This document shows, piece after piece, positions 33,819 through 45,633 of a DNA stretch of 64,000 nucleotides. Position 1 is the first letter of the stretch. Each line of letters starts with the position of its first letter. The position numbers were made by a program, and so were the translations under genes. The stretch comes from Wallemia ichthyophaga EXF-994 (lineage: Eukaryota; Basidiomycota; Wallemiomycetes; Wallemiales; Wallemiaceae). Below the pieces are notes generated by a model. That model searched no databases. It was not told where the DNA came from and worked only from the letters and a program-made list of their open reading frames with translations. The stretch lies in NCBI RefSeq assembly GCF_000400465.1, contig NW_008806288.1, forward strand, positions 124,001 through 188,000, in the 5' to 3' direction.

Positions 33819-35179
33819 CTAAGAAGATTCGTTATACAACACTTGGTGTAATCGCACACGCTCGTAAATCCTATAAAGACTGACAATAAGGTTGACGAGG
33901 TCTGAGGGTGTGTGTTAGTAGTGAAAAAGATACTAGACTGCAATTGCAATTGCGTTTACGTTTGCAAACTTACACAAAACCATCCCAACAAACACCAGTC
34001 CTATGAGAGCACCGAGATAGTTGCACATGGTACCCTGCTCAATTTCATTGATGAGAGAGTCGGTAGTACGTTCGTTAGCCTGTGTGACATTAGACCACCA
34101 GCTTTGTAAAGACATGAGCTTATCATAACACCGCTAAAAATACCACAACTCACGCTGACTTGGTGCTGCAACTGAGGAGGGAAGTGAAGTAATTATCAAA
34201 CACAAGCGACAGCTCAGCGGACCAGAAGCAAATAAATACCAAATCGAGAAGAGTGTGAGCCATTTTAGAGCGAATGCCCCAAATACCGATAGGACGACCG
34301 TAGAAATACTCCAGATATATAGACACCATAACGTGTGTGAGAGTCATAGGTGCGAAAATGATGCCGATGATAGCGCCCGCGCCAGAAATACCGACTACAC
34401 CATGTCTGCCCTCGAGCAAGCGAAGACGAATGCACACAGCGAGTGTAGCAGTAGTGAAACCGAGATTCAAGCTTCTGAACAAAAGAGGTACGTATGCGGA
34501 ATGAAGAAGAAATTTACGCAGCTTATCTTTTTTAGTACGTCTTCCCAATTTGCGTCGTCGATAGAGAGCTGCATTGTCGAGTTCCTTTTTCGCTAGTCTG
34601 TTGTGTGATCTCAGCGTGGGGTGTTGCTGGGAAGACGTGCTAGGACGTTCAATGAAGCTATCGTCGAAAGAGGACAGCTGGGAGCGGGGAGGATGCATCT
34701 GGTGCGTCTGGTCGTGCAATTGGGCCAGATTTGAAGGCCCTATTCTAGCACTAGGACTTGCGCTGCCATCGTGATCGCTATCGGAAGACGCTCGCATCGG
34801 GTTTATCGGGCTCGACGTAGGCTTCTCTCTTTCCCTGTCTCTGTCTCTTTCTCTGTCTCTCTCCTTCTCTTTTAGCTTCGCAGGTAGCGTCAGCTTCCAC
34901 CACTTGAGATCGGCACTGGTCGCTTGCGAATGCGTTGGGTATAGCTGGTGGGTGAGGTCTGTGGTGGAGGCGTGGAAGAGCTCAACAGGGCCAGTGCGCC
35001 CATGCTCTTCATACTCGTCGTGCGGCTGGCTCGTTGACGGTTCATCACCAGCCCATGCTTGAAGACTATGTCAGCCGTGTGTTCGTGCTGGCGTACACCA
35101 CAATTAACGCAGACTTACGCGGGACGAGTATTATTTTGTCATTTGTCGATTTATTCCCGCGCTGGCGCGTGGAAGACAT
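33819..35179 (-). CDS. SRF1: SRF1-like regulator of phospholipase D
   Basis: Coding exons are complement(33819..33901, 33974..34101, 34154..35057, 35119..35179), giving 391 aa. Srf1 is a fungal multi-pass protein that activates the phospholipase D Spo14. Family text: LVPPWAGDEPS early, DLKWWKLTLP, YVPLLFRSLNLGFTTATLAV, GIIFAPMTLTHVMVSIYLEY, GRPIGIWGIRSKMAHTLLDL, FICFWSAELSLVFDNYFTS, then LGALIGLVFVGMVLYLVNLI across the last splice and LYRIYERV. A simple repeat near 34830-34870 encodes alternating Glu, Arg and Asp. The ORF internal Met at 34797 is too late to be the start. Confidence 0.85.
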
Positions 35180-35225
35180 AGTGGTAGTCGTAATCAACGA
35201 TGGATTTGGTGGGATATACAAATAA

Positions 35226-35921
35226 TCACAAATAGCCAAATAGCCACGAAGACGCGTCTTTTGATGTGTCCTGTGGCTGCTGCTTGTTTTTGTTGGTTTT
35301 TGGTTTGGGCTGCGTTTGCGCTGTTGGCTGTGTTTGCTGCGTCGGCTGCTTTTGCTGATCGTCAGTCTTCGCGCCTCTCCTTGTGAGCTGATTGGAGAGC
35401 TGGTTGGTTATGACTGTGGGTGTGTATGAGCTGATGAGCTGCGCGATATTTGAACTTTGTTCCTGATTCTGCTCCCGCTCTTGCTCGTCATCGAGTGGAA
35501 TGTACTCCTGCTGCTGCTGGGATATTGCGCTGTAAATTCGCTTAACGTAATTGACACCCAAATCATAGACGCCTCTCTTGAGCCCCCTAAGACCGTCTTC
35601 AATCTCCGTCTCGTGCCTCTGGAGCACCTCCTTCACTAAACTATCATAAACAACCTCCGAGCCTTGTAATTCGAGGTAAATAACAAAAGCTATCTTGATA
35701 TATCTGTATAATGGTATCCTGGGTTGATTGAGCTTTTATCATGTGTACACTCACAACACTCACCACCTCAACAATCCCTCTACGCAGCTCACACAGCCAA
35801 TAATCACCCAATACATCAACCAGTACGCCTGCCGCTCGGCATTCCCAACGTTGAGGCACTTGTACGACTTATAAATTGGTATCAAGAATGTGACGAGCAC
35901 GTTCAACAACGTCAAGATCAT
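35226..35921 (-). CDS. REEP/DP1/Yop1-family ER-shaping protein
   Basis: Coding exons are complement(35226..35718, 35764..35921), giving 216 aa. The TB2/DP1/HVA22 domain occupies the first 115 residues: LVTFLIPIYKSYKCL, AYWLMYWVIIGCVSCVEGLL, then WIPLYRYIKIAFVIYLELQ and YDSLVKEVLQRHETEI. Two hairpin membrane segments are visible. The short N-terminus resembles the REEP1-4 subgroup more than Yop1. The C-terminal half is Gln-rich and disordered, ending WLFGYL. It begins 24 bp after the RRM gene stop and ends 46 bp before the SRF1 start, on the same strand. Confidence 0.85.
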
Positions 35922-35945
35922 CGTTATATATCAAAAAGTGTCTTT

Positions 35946-37946
35946 TTACATTTTGTCAGTGTATAAGTTGACTACCTTGTTCAAATAGCTTGGATAAATC
36001 TCTGTTAATATGCAAATACTGTAGAGATCCTCATTGTCCAACAACTTGACTGTTATTTTGGCTGTATTCCCCTTAATTCCCTCCGCCTTGATCTTCTTAA
36101 ACAGCCTCTCTCCTATTTTTTGCTTCTGTTTCTTACTTTCCAATCCCTGTAATCCTTCGAACCAATCCTGTGTGTGTCTGAAAATATCCTCATTGAGCAA
36201 TCCCATCTCATTAACTGCCATTTTGAGCGCATCTTGAGCCCTCATTTGCTCATCGTTTCCGCCTTCTTTATTCTTTTCATCCTTTGCATCTTTTTCGTTA
36301 TCGCACTCGACCTCGACGAGCACCTTGGCATCTCTCACCTTCTGTATGAGGTATTCATTCGAAAAAAGACACATGGCTCTCTCCTTCTTCCCGAGCTGGC
36401 CGAGCATTTCACCAATCTTCTTGTAATCACGTTCGCCAAGGTTCTGTACAGCGATGATGAGACGACCCGATTCTTCTGAAGCTGGTGTTATGACATCTGT
36501 TGAGCTGCCTACAACGCTGTTATCGATTCTGAGAGCATTCAAGTGTGCCTCAACAGGAGCCCCGTGTGTGCCCTTGTAGCACCTCAGCAAAGCGTCTCTG
36601 TTGTGCAAACATTCGACGAGATTATCCAGTCCGTACGTGCTTATCAATCTGTCGACAGCATCAACTACATCAATATCACTCACCCCCACATCGTGAAGTG
36701 ATCGCAACAGATGTCCACCGAGCATCTCACTGCGCATCGAAGCAGTCATCGTCTTGAATTCACCCAGCGATGGTGCCATATGAGCAGACAGCGCGGCTTT
36801 GAAATAGGAACCTGATCCGCGTCTGCCATTTACAGTAACACCACCACCACCACCACCACCACCCATGCTCGGCGTGGCTGATAGAGGTGGGGAGTTTAGA
36901 TTAGAATTCATCCCGTAGTCGCTGGGTATTGGACTGATAGGACTGCTCACACCCAGTCTGTCGTTTTTAGAAAACCTCGCAGCCAGTTTCTCCTGACGCA
37001 GTTGTTTAGGTTCGTGGAAACGTACTGTTATCGCTTTCGTCCTGACACCGACCCCGTTCATGGCATTCAGGGCCGCCTTGGCAGATTCGGGTGACTGGTA
37101 GCTGACGAAACCGAAGCCGCGCGACTGGTCGTTTTCGTCGCGCATCACCCTCGCAGAGACAATATGACCAAACGACTTGAACGCGTCGAAGAGATCATTA
37201 GACGCGAGGGAATGGTCAAGATTCTTCACAAAGAGGTTGCAGGGGTCTATAAGGTTGGAGCCTGTGTATTGCACCTGCTGACCTGGGCCGTGGCCGAAGT
37301 AGGAGGGTGTATGGGGTGTATGTAAGCCAGTGGTTGTGTTTGAGTGCGTGTTTGGAACAAAAGCAGCAGCTTTTGGGTGTAAATGGGAAGACTCCTTGCT
37401 GGAATCATACTTTGTAACTGAAATGGTGCAGTTCTCATACTCAGTACAGTGGAGATCCTCCTCCAAGCGCAAAGAAGTGCTTTCATCCCAAGCCCAGACC
37501 ACAGCGACACCTGAATTAACCATTTTGATCGAGTAGAGAGGGCCACACGTCCTACACAGATCATAAACCTCATTAGGCGTGATAGATTGTGGAAGATTTC
37601 TGAAAAAGCGGGGAGTAGTGGCTGGCGGTGGAGGTATATGCGCAACTTGGTCTTGGGAATCGTAAGGGAGAAGACCGAGCGTGGTTTCATGTTCAGGGAA
37701 TGTGATTTGGGGGTAGATAGTTAATGCCTTCTCCGCTGAATAGAGCTGCTTGAACTGTACATCGGCGTGGATGGGTATACCGATAGCATCTTGCTCTGTA
37801 TGCGCGACAACTCGCACTGGGAGACAGCCAACCAGCTGAGAGGCGATCTCCTGGGAAGTGATGGTATGTGAGCGTAGACCACTGATACAAAGCTTGGGCG
37901 TTTGGAGTATTGGGTGTGGAGGGTATGTGGATATATCACAGTCCAT
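35946..37946 (-). CDS. Multi-RRM RNA-binding protein with MLLE-like tail (Rrm4/PABP-like)
   Basis: A single exon of 666 aa. There are three RRM-type segments: KLCISGLRSHTITSQEIASQ (degenerate, about 18-95), RFFRNLPQSITPNEVYDLC (about 113-185) and a canonical one, NLFVKNLDHSLASNDLFDAF with RGFGFVSYQSPESA (about 240-320). An eight-Gly run (36839-36864) precedes a region with a PABC/MLLE-like segment, GEMLGQLGKKERAMCLFSN (about 520-550). RRMs plus MLLE recall Rrm4, which carries mRNA on endosomes in Ustilago, but the order and spacing differ. It is the first gene of a tight minus-strand trio. Confidence 0.75.
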   Translation of the reverse strand: MDCDISTYPPHPILQTPKLCISGLRSHTITSQEIASQLVGCLPVRVVAHTEQDAIGIPIHADVQFKQLYSAEKALTIYPQITFPEHETTLGLLPYDSQDQVAHIPPPPATTPRFFRNLPQSITPNEVYDLCRTCGPLYSIKMVNSGVAVVWAWDESTSLRLEEDLHCTEYENCTISVTKYDSSKESSHLHPKAAAFVPNTHSNTTTGLHTPHTPSYFGHGPGQQVQYTGSNLIDPCNLFVKNLDHSLASNDLFDAFKSFGHIVSARVMRDENDQSRGFGFVSYQSPESAKAALNAMNGVGVRTKAITVRFHEPKQLRQEKLAARFSKNDRLGVSSPISPIPSDYGMNSNLNSPPLSATPSMGGGGGGGGVTVNGRRGSGSYFKAALSAHMAPSLGEFKTMTASMRSEMLGGHLLRSLHDVGVSDIDVVDAVDRLISTYGLDNLVECLHNRDALLRCYKGTHGAPVEAHLNALRIDNSVVGSSTDVITPASEESGRLIIAVQNLGERDYKKIGEMLGQLGKKERAMCLFSNEYLIQKVRDAKVLVEVECDNEKDAKDEKNKEGGNDEQMRAQDALKMAVNEMGLLNEDIFRHTQDWFEGLQGLESKKQKQKIGERLFKKIKAEGIKGNTAKITVKLLDNEDLYSICILTEIYPSYLNKVVNLYTDKM

Positions 37947-38500
37947 TTCTCCAGCTTTCGTCGTGGTGTTTATCAGAGAATGGCGTCTGTGCGTGGGGGA
38001 GAATTCGGGGGAACTGCTGATAATTTTAAACGTTTAATTGAATTTAACCATTGTATTACGATACGCGTATTCTTCATTCGATATCATTCATATCACTCTA
38101 CATCTCTATATCACCCACCTCTACAAGCAGAAGCACAACGAGCAAATGATTTAGAGATGAAGCCATACACAACAGTCACACCACTCTCATGATACCCATT
38201 CACGCACAAAAAATGAATATTATGCAATTTAAATTTTTCAATCGTTGCTCAAGAAGGATTTCACTAGGCGTGATTCTTCCCTTCGACTAGGACCCCAAGT
38301 ATCTAAAGGTAAGAGAGGAAACAATAGGGGGAGTATAAGTGAGTGTGGATTGTGGTAGCTGTGGATTTTATACGCATTTTAAGTTTTTAACTGGGCGAAT
38401 TGGAGGATTATCAGGTTTAAAAGCAGGTAGAAGGGAAGACACAATCCAGCCACTCCCACTCCCCCTAAATCCCCAAACAACCACTCACTCATATCCCAGA
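37947..38500. other. Divergent promoter region, RRM gene and RPL9
   Basis: About 550 bp lie between divergent starts, AT-rich around 38020-38100 and 38200-38240. I see no additional gene and no motif I would name. Confidence 0.5.
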
Positions 38501-39138
38501 ATGCGTTCAATCTACAACGACGAGTTGCTCGAGGTTCCACAGGGTGTTACCGCTGACATCAAATCCCGTGTTATCACCGTCGAAGGTCCACGCGGTAAGC
38601 TCACCAAGGTGTGTTTTGTTGGTCTGTCTCTTTTTCCCCTTCTAAACTCCCCCAGGTCGTCCGTCACATCAACATGGACCTCCGCCTCGAGAAGGTTGGC
38701 CAAAAGTCTGACAGCTCCGCCATCGTAAAGATTGTCGTCTGGCACGGTGGCCGTAAGCACATTGCTTGCTTGCGTACCGTCAAGTCCCTCATCCTTAACA
38801 TGATTAAGGGTGTCACCAAGGGTTTCTTATACAGAATGCGCGCTGTCTATGCCCACTTTCCAATCAACATCATCATCCAAGAGAATGGTACCGCTGTTGA
38901 GATCAGAAACTTCTTAGGTGAAAAGGCTGTCAGAAACGTAAAGATGGCTGAAGGTGTCAAGATTGAAGAATCTCAATCTCAAAAGGATGAAGTCATCTTG
39001 ACCGGTAACGACATCCAAAACGTTTCTCAATCCGCTGCTTCCATCCAAGGTGTCTGTCGTGTTCGCCACAAGGATATCCGTAAGTTCTTGGATGGTGTTT
39101 ACGTTTCTTCAAAAGAGCAAGTCGTCCCAGATGAGTAA
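38501..39138 (+). CDS. RPL9: 60S ribosomal protein L9 (uL6)
   Basis: Coding exons are 38501..38608 and 38656..39138, giving 196 aa. The N-terminal domain shows [20 protein letters not shown], joined by the 47-bp intron to [12 protein letters not shown]. The second domain shows [33 protein letters not shown] and [19 protein letters not shown]. Codon choice is strongly biased to C-ending and preferred codons, as expected of a highly expressed gene. Confidence 0.96.
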
Positions 39139-39260
39139 ACTCGTCGCATTCTTTTAATCCTTTTTGTATTTTGATTGAAATGCAAAATTTGTCCAGTATG
39201 ATCGACTTTCGTCTTTAATCAAAAGAGAGAAAAATTTCATTTCATTGTTTATTACAATTT

Positions 39261-40768
39261 CTACGCATAGTAGTAATGCTCTTGCTTTTTCTTAGCTTGC
39301 ACTTCAAGTATACCAGAGTTATAATGCTCATGTTCAATTATCTCACTGCCTTCCCTTAAAGCAATCATACCTGCTTCCACACATACTGCCTTCATCTGTG
39401 CACCGTTGAATTCATCTGTTGATCTCGCTAATTCCTCAAAGTTGACATCTGGACTAACGTTCATCTTCCTCGAGTGTATCTGCAATATCTGTGCTCTACC
39501 CGCTTCATTTGGTAATGGGAATTCAATCTTTCTGTCCAATCTACCCGATCTCAATAAGGCGGGATCAAGAATATCTATTCTATTAGTTGCTGCAATCACC
39601 TTTATACGGTTGTCTGAGCTGAATCCATCCAATTGATTGAGTAATTCTAACATTGTTCTCTGTACCTCTCTGTCACCTGATTTGTCGCTATCGAAACGCT
39701 TAGTACCGATAGCATCTAACTCATCAATGAAAATGATAGCAGGTGCTTTCTCTTTGGCCAATTCGAATGCGTCTCTGACCAATTTAGCACCATCACCGAT
39801 GAACATCTGTATTGAGTCAGTTGACAAATACTACGCGTAGTAATCACCCACCTGAACAAGCGATGGTCCTGCAAGCTTCAAATAGCAAGCATTTGTTTGT
39901 GCCGCACAAGCTCTAGCAAGCATAGTTTTACCGGTACCTTTTCAAGTTTAATAAGACAAAGTTGCATCTTAATTAGAACTCACCAGGTGGTCCATACATA
40001 AGCGCACCTTTTGGTGGCTTGATACCGAGTCTGACAAACTTATCAGCCTGTTTCATTGGCATGACGACAGCTTCAACGAGTTCTTCGATTTGTTTCTCCA
40101 ATCCACCAATATCCTGAATTATAGTTGAGTTGAGTGCTTACTTTATAACATTCCACTCACAGTGTAATTCTCAGTCGGCCTCTCGTCAACTTCCATAGCC
40201 TTGACACGAGAGTCAAATTCAGGTGGGAGAGTGTCGAGAATCAAGTACGAGTCCTTATTAACACCAATCAAATCACCAGGCTTCAAATCGTCAGCCTTGA
40301 CGAGACCAATGAGAGGAAGGAAGACTGTCTGTCTAGTGCTAGTCTTGATCACAGCACATTTGCCTTTACGCATTGAGTCCTGATCTTGAGCAGCGCCGTC
40401 GTCTTCGCCTTCAGGATCAACTTCAAGGATTTCAACGACGTTTCCAACCAAATAGGGTAACACTTTGTTCTGCCTAATCTTTTCTTGATTGCCACGAATC
40501 TTCTCCTCTAAAGCTCTCATATCATGACTGAGACGAAGCTGCTCTGATTTGAACATCTGAAAGAGTGTGAGGAGTGCGTGTAGAATACACTTAAACAACT
40601 CACCCTAATCTCATTATCAATCATTCTGCTGCGAGTCTTGACGCTGTCGATAGAATCATTCCTAATATCTTCAGGTATATCCTCGAATAGATCAGGCTTC
40701 TCTTCCTTCTCATCCTCCTTCATTGGAGCTGCTTCTGCTTCGATTCGCTCTCCATTCGGCTCAGCCAT
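39261..40768 (-). CDS. RPT5: 26S proteasome regulatory ATPase Rpt5
   Basis: Coding exons are complement(39261..39806, 39852..39937, 39984..40113, 40161..40556, 40604..40768), giving 440 aa. Rpt5 unfolds substrates and opens the 20S gate. Seen: N-terminal coiled coil ([20 protein letters not shown]), OB domain ([20 protein letters not shown]), Walker [16 protein letters not shown] (split by an intron after GPPG), Walker [12 protein letters not shown], second region of homology [16 protein letters not shown], and the gate-opening HbYX-type tail YYA. Five exons with 45-47-bp introns. Confidence 0.95.
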
Positions 40769-41107
40769 CTTGACTGTCAGTGGTTAAGGCTCGGTTGATG
40801 ACGCGTAAGCAGATAATTTTGGATCAGCGATAATTGCGTTTGTAATTTCATTTTTCTTATTCCTGTTCGCACAACATAATAGCATTGCTATATCTCGCTC
40901 ACTCACCTCACAACCCTCTCTCACGCTTTCCGCCTGCGAGAAAACTGAAAGCACACCTACTCAACACACAACACCTAAATGATAGTTGAAATAAATTCAT
41001 TTCTTCTTTTATCAAGACAATATTAGAAATTAGAATTGAAATTGATTGATTGAGATTTGTTAAAGCGTTTCTTCATTAATTACGGGGTGAGCTGAGCTTA
41101 GCTGAGC
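40769..41107. other. Intergenic: RPT5 promoter and USP7 3' end
   Basis: About 340 bp, AT-rich, between two minus-strand genes. I looked for a proteasome-associated control element and did not find a clear one. Confidence 0.45.
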
Positions 41108-44100
41108 TTAACGAATCAAAATACCCCTTTCAGCGGTTTTGTTAGATTTCCCAGATTTATCAATATGATCCAATCCGAGTGCATCTTGTTGAGCAAAGTT
41201 GTGATCGTGGATTACGTCACCGTCATCAATTAGACTTGGCTGCTTATAATACATCGATGTAATTAAGCTGAACTTGTACTTGGACAACTCCTTCTCTGGA
41301 ATGTTCAATCTGTTTTGTAATCTCAACTTTGTGTCAATAAACTTTTCACCTGGCTTGGTTACTAATTTAAATGGAATTCCATGCCACCGTTGTGGCTCAC
41401 GCGAATAGTGGAACACGTTGATGATTTTTTCACTCTCATTAGCTTCGGTTTCCTCCTTTGGCACTTCCTCTGCGAATAACTCTGCATTGTCTGATAAATT
41501 ACCAATTAACTCCAAACCATTGCATTCCTTTTGATGTCTTCCATTCCAGATCTCGAATATCTTTATCTTTTGCGATCCTTCTGCTGTTAACTCCACATTC
41601 TTAGCTAGTTGCTCAACCACATCATTTATAGTAGATGTCTTTGGCTGTAAAAATGGATACGTGCCTTCTTCTTTATTGTGGAGTCCCGTCCAAGTTACCG
41701 TGAATGATTTTTTCGTCTCCAATTCAACTATTGAGATATTCAACAACTCATAGAAAATCACATGGGAATTCTCTGTCAAATAGCCTGGTGTGATGAGATC
41801 CTGAACTGGTTGATTCATACTGCGCTTCACTATAGACTTTGGTGTTCCATTTGTATTTTGTGTCGTTGTGAATCTAATCTTGAGCGGATCCTGCTTCACC
41901 TTGGCGCCAACCAATTCAGCCATGCGATCGTAATTAGTCTTCTTGCTCAACAGCAAATTAAACTCGCTAACAGTCTCACTTATTTGATTCTTGTACTTTG
42001 GTCTAAATGTCACTTGTACGCGGTTTTGGAGGTAGTCATAGTGTGAGATTGGATCAGCGTTCATTCCTTGCGCTTCGTAATCCCTGACCTCAGAATCTGA
42101 GAGCTCTACTTGGAAACAAACAAGGTCACCATCCTGTAATTCACTTTGTGCAAGTGTCATCTTTGGCTTCATTGGTTCTATATATCCTGGTTTAATTTCC
42201 TGTAATATTTGTTAGATATGGATTCCACAACCCATATAATCAACATACCTCGTACAACCTCAATGGTAATCCAGGTGGCCACTTCATCTCCTTCTGTATA
42301 ATATCCTGTAAATCTCCAACCTTAGCCGATCTAGACACGTAAACCTTGCAAACACCAGTCAGTGTTTGTCTCGATACATCAAAATACTTCAAGAAGATCA
42401 TTATTGAATCTTCTGGTTTGCCGTACAGAGTGTCACTCTCTTTCTCAACATCTAAATAGAGCTTAAGGTCACTTTGTCTTGGTGAAAGCTCCACTCTAAT
42501 AGCATCAAGTGTCTTGGTTGGATCATTTTCAAGAATTGGCGTGTCTGGTCTGATAGTCTTGTTCTGTCTATTGACAAGCATCCACAGTCTAAATTTACGA
42601 TCACCTAAACCGAATTGATGTCTGAGTTGCTCTTTAAATTCATTGTATGGCATCGTTTTGAGTGCTCTAATTGTTGGAAGCTCTGTTGCTGGTACATTCC
42701 TATCTTCAAAGGTTGCAAGATCGAAGCCTTGATAAGTGGAGAAAGTGTTATCTGAAATAACTCTAGTCGTCAAGTATAAGTGTTGCTCATCACGTTCACG
42801 ACGCTTGCGCTCGTTTGCTTCACGCTCTTCATCTAATCTTTGACGAAGTAGTGGTGGTATGTCATCATTTGTGAATGGTTTCAATATATCGTCCGTCTTC
42901 TGTTCGCGAATATAAACAAGCATGTAAGCGTTGGTGAAGCGTTTCATGGCGCGTAATTGTGGTTTTGGTCCTTGCGCTGTGACGACGTTGCTGTGCATTT
43001 CTCCACCATAGTTATCTTCCAAAACTTCTCTATCAAGAGCCTTAGTGACTCTGTCATCGTCGAACTTTAGCCACTGTCCGTCACGCTCCGGCTTAATGAG
43101 TGCAAAGTAATGACCACCGTGTAAATCACCGGAGTGTACCAAAACGCCGTGTAATCTGTAAACCCAGTCCTCCTCCTTAGCTGGACCATCATCAAGGAAC
43201 TCCTTCAAGTCAATCTCGAATGGGAATTCATGGCGATCGTTGATTTTAACCATTGCATCGCGCTGGAGGTCATACTCGAAACGCTTCAATTGCAAGTTGA
43301 GGACTGGTGGGAAAGATTCAAAAATGCATCCCTTTTTAGCATCTTGCAAACCATGACCCTCAGCGTGGTATTTATTGTCACCCTCGAGTGTCTCTACCTG
43401 TATGTAGTCCTTAAATGACTCGTACAAGTTCTTCATTCCCTTGACATTGAGTTGAATGTCGTAAAAGTCTTCAATTCGTGATGATTCGAAATCTACATCC
43501 ACGCACTTGACGTACGACTTCATCTTACCAACAAACAAATCAGTAATAGCACCGTCTGCTACAGTGCCTTTCATTCTCTCCTCCAACTTGTCTTGGAGAA
43601 CGCGATTGAATTCTTGAACATCGTGTTGCATGAAAGAATCTAGCGACTTCCAACCGAACGAGCGGGTGAGTTCTGTTGTTCCAGCTGGCTGTAATGAGTT
43701 TTGAAGGTTATAGAAGACGCGCTGAAGAGCAAGAGCAACAGATTCAGATGGATGGTCTTCCTCTGTAGGAATTTGGTAAACAGCCCTACGGAAGTAGTTT
43801 GTACAGTAGAGGGATTGCAGTAGAGAGTTCATGTAGCAGGTAGCGCCCTGGTTCTTAAGACCAACGAATCCAGTCTCCTTCTTGGAGTCGTAGTTGACGA
43901 AATTGTGCCACAGAACGCCTGTAGGATCATCAAGAACTCTTACGAAGGCAGTGATGGTGGATCCTTCACCCTCAATGACTGGTCTCGAGAACTTGTCTGA
44001 TGGGATACATAGTCTGCGCAATTCGCTAAAGCGAGTAAATCCCCAGTCGCTTTCCTCGATTGTGAATCTGTGATGTGCTTGGTTGGTGACAAAAACAGTT

Positions 44101-44522
44101 GGGTCTGAAGGGTTGGACATGACGAGTGCGAACTGAGCACAAACGTGCCAGCCAGTAGGAGCGCCACGTGGGTCAGCGTACTCGAGATAAATGGAAACCA
44201 TTTCGTTGCCATTGCCATTCGTGTTACCGAAAGGAAAGAGAAGAATTCTCCTGGGAGGTGTGTGAGCCACTGGTGAGCAGACTACAGATAGAAACTTACC
44301 AAGGATGTCCTCCTACGTGGAAAACGGGACTCTGTATTCTCCTATCGAGTTGTGTCCAGTGCGCCAAGTTCCAAGTGTACGTCTGGAAATCGATGACTTC
44401 GTGGCCAAAGTCTGATAAGTTGCGTTCAACGAAAGCGGGTACTACGGTTGAGTGAGATTTAGCGTCTTCCCCGCGCCAATGTACGCACCGTCGTTTACGG
44501 AGAGTGTGTCATCCACCTCCAT
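41108..44522 (-). CDS. UBP15: Ubiquitin-specific protease USP7/Ubp15
   Basis: Coding exons are complement(41108..42199, 42249..44250, 44300..44441, 44489..44522), giving 1089 aa, close to the usual 1100. It has an N-terminal MATH domain (VIDFQTYTWNLAHW, then WRILLFPFGN across a splice, MVSIYLEYADP) and a USP core with the catalytic Cys in VGLKNQGATCYMNSLLQSLY and His in VHSGDLHGGHYFALIKPE. C-terminal Ubl-type repeats follow (RPDTPILENDP; RLYEEIKPGYIEPM across a splice; HGIPFKLVTKPGE). The start at 44522 (MEVDDTLSVND) is the first in-frame ATG after an upstream stop, so the N-terminus is short. Confidence 0.93.
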
Positions 44523-45193
44523 CTCAGAAACGAGACCAGCCTTTTCATCTTCTTGTGAGGAGTAATCTATGCTTTGTGGCTCCTGGATTTCCCTGTAAGC
44601 GTCATCTCCCACACGCTGCAATTTGCCTCACCATCGTTGGAGATGATTAGAATATGATACGTCAGATAGAAATTGCGTAGAGATTGCTGTTCTGTGTACT
44701 GGCCCAAATATTAATATACATTGTCCACACCTTTTTGCTCGCTTTACTCACGACTCGCAACTCTGGCTGTTATGGTCGATTACAACCAGCAGCTCCAGCT
44801 TGTTGTTCAATTAAAATTTAAAATTTATTCGTGAGCTTTGTTGTGCTGTCTGCGGAAGAGATCTCAGGACTCTGTGTTGTCTTCTCTCGCTCCTCTCTCC
44901 CCGCTGTCAGTGTACGTAACTGTTGTGATTCCGATGTGAAGATCGATACCGAGGTGGGAAGTGGCTGTGAGGTGAATTTTATTACGATATAAGCCTTACC
45001 ACCTTGTCATTTCTCTGATTCCTCCAGTCTCCACGAATTGTAATATGATGCAATGTTTAACGTATGTCTACTGTGTATCCCTTATTTCAAATACTTGTAC
45101 AAATCTCTGCAAATTCGAAATAAATGCATATGTACAAGAAGAATCTGTGTACCGACCGAATCTGCTAGCGATACTCAACTTGGAATCTTTCAT
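44523..45193. other. USP7 upstream region
   Basis: About 670 bp with no gene I can support. The plus-strand frame starting near 45053 overlaps the coding remnant on the other strand and looks like its shadow. Confidence 0.45.
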
Positions 45194-45571
45194 TCAACAA
45201 AAATTGTCGATTGTGAGCTTTTCATCATCGAGACTGAACGCCTCTTTGCATTTTTCGTCGACATCATATGCGCGATAACGACTGTGCTCTTTGATACTGT
45301 CATCGATGATGCTCCTTATTTCACTACGAAGCGCATTGATCGTGTAAGGCGAAGTAATCGGTACTCAATCTCTAAACATGTGGCCACGATGCGCATATCT
45401 TTGAACATCTTCATCAAGCATGTCAAATTCAGTTTCAGAAAGTGGATCACTGTCGGGCCTTCTCTTGTGCATGTGGCCAAAAGGCTTACCGAGACACTCT
45501 GAACAAATATCTGACAAAGCCTTACTGTTGCTCCTTGTAGCTTCCTTGTAGCCCTGTTTCTTATTCCATTT
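45194..45571 (-). pseudogene. Decayed coding remnant with one internal TGA
   Basis: On the minus strand a frame opens after a TAG (45572-45574) and runs to a TGA at 45194, with one internal TGA at 45365-45367. Its translation is protein-like: ICSECLGKPFGHMHKRRPDS, then LSETEFDMLDEDVQRYAHRG, and after the stop VPITSPYTINALRSEIRS and RYRAYDVDEKCKEAF. I do not know the family. It lies in a different frame from the F-box remnant just upstream on the same strand and may be its former C-terminal part or a separate gene. Composition is unlike the surrounding non-coding DNA. Confidence 0.45.
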
Positions 45572-45633
45572 CTAAATATCGATAAAATTTGCTTCTGTTT
45601 ATGTTGTGTAGAAACGACGACCTTTATAGGATT

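Noticed and set aside
36839-36864. (CCA)n trinucleotide run as a possible regulatory repeat
   Set aside because: It simply encodes a poly-Gly linker inside the RRM protein coding frame.
45053-45502. Plus-strand open frame of 149 codons
   Set aside because: The minus strand reads as a decayed protein with family-like charged segments; the plus frame looks like its shadow and lacks any domain.
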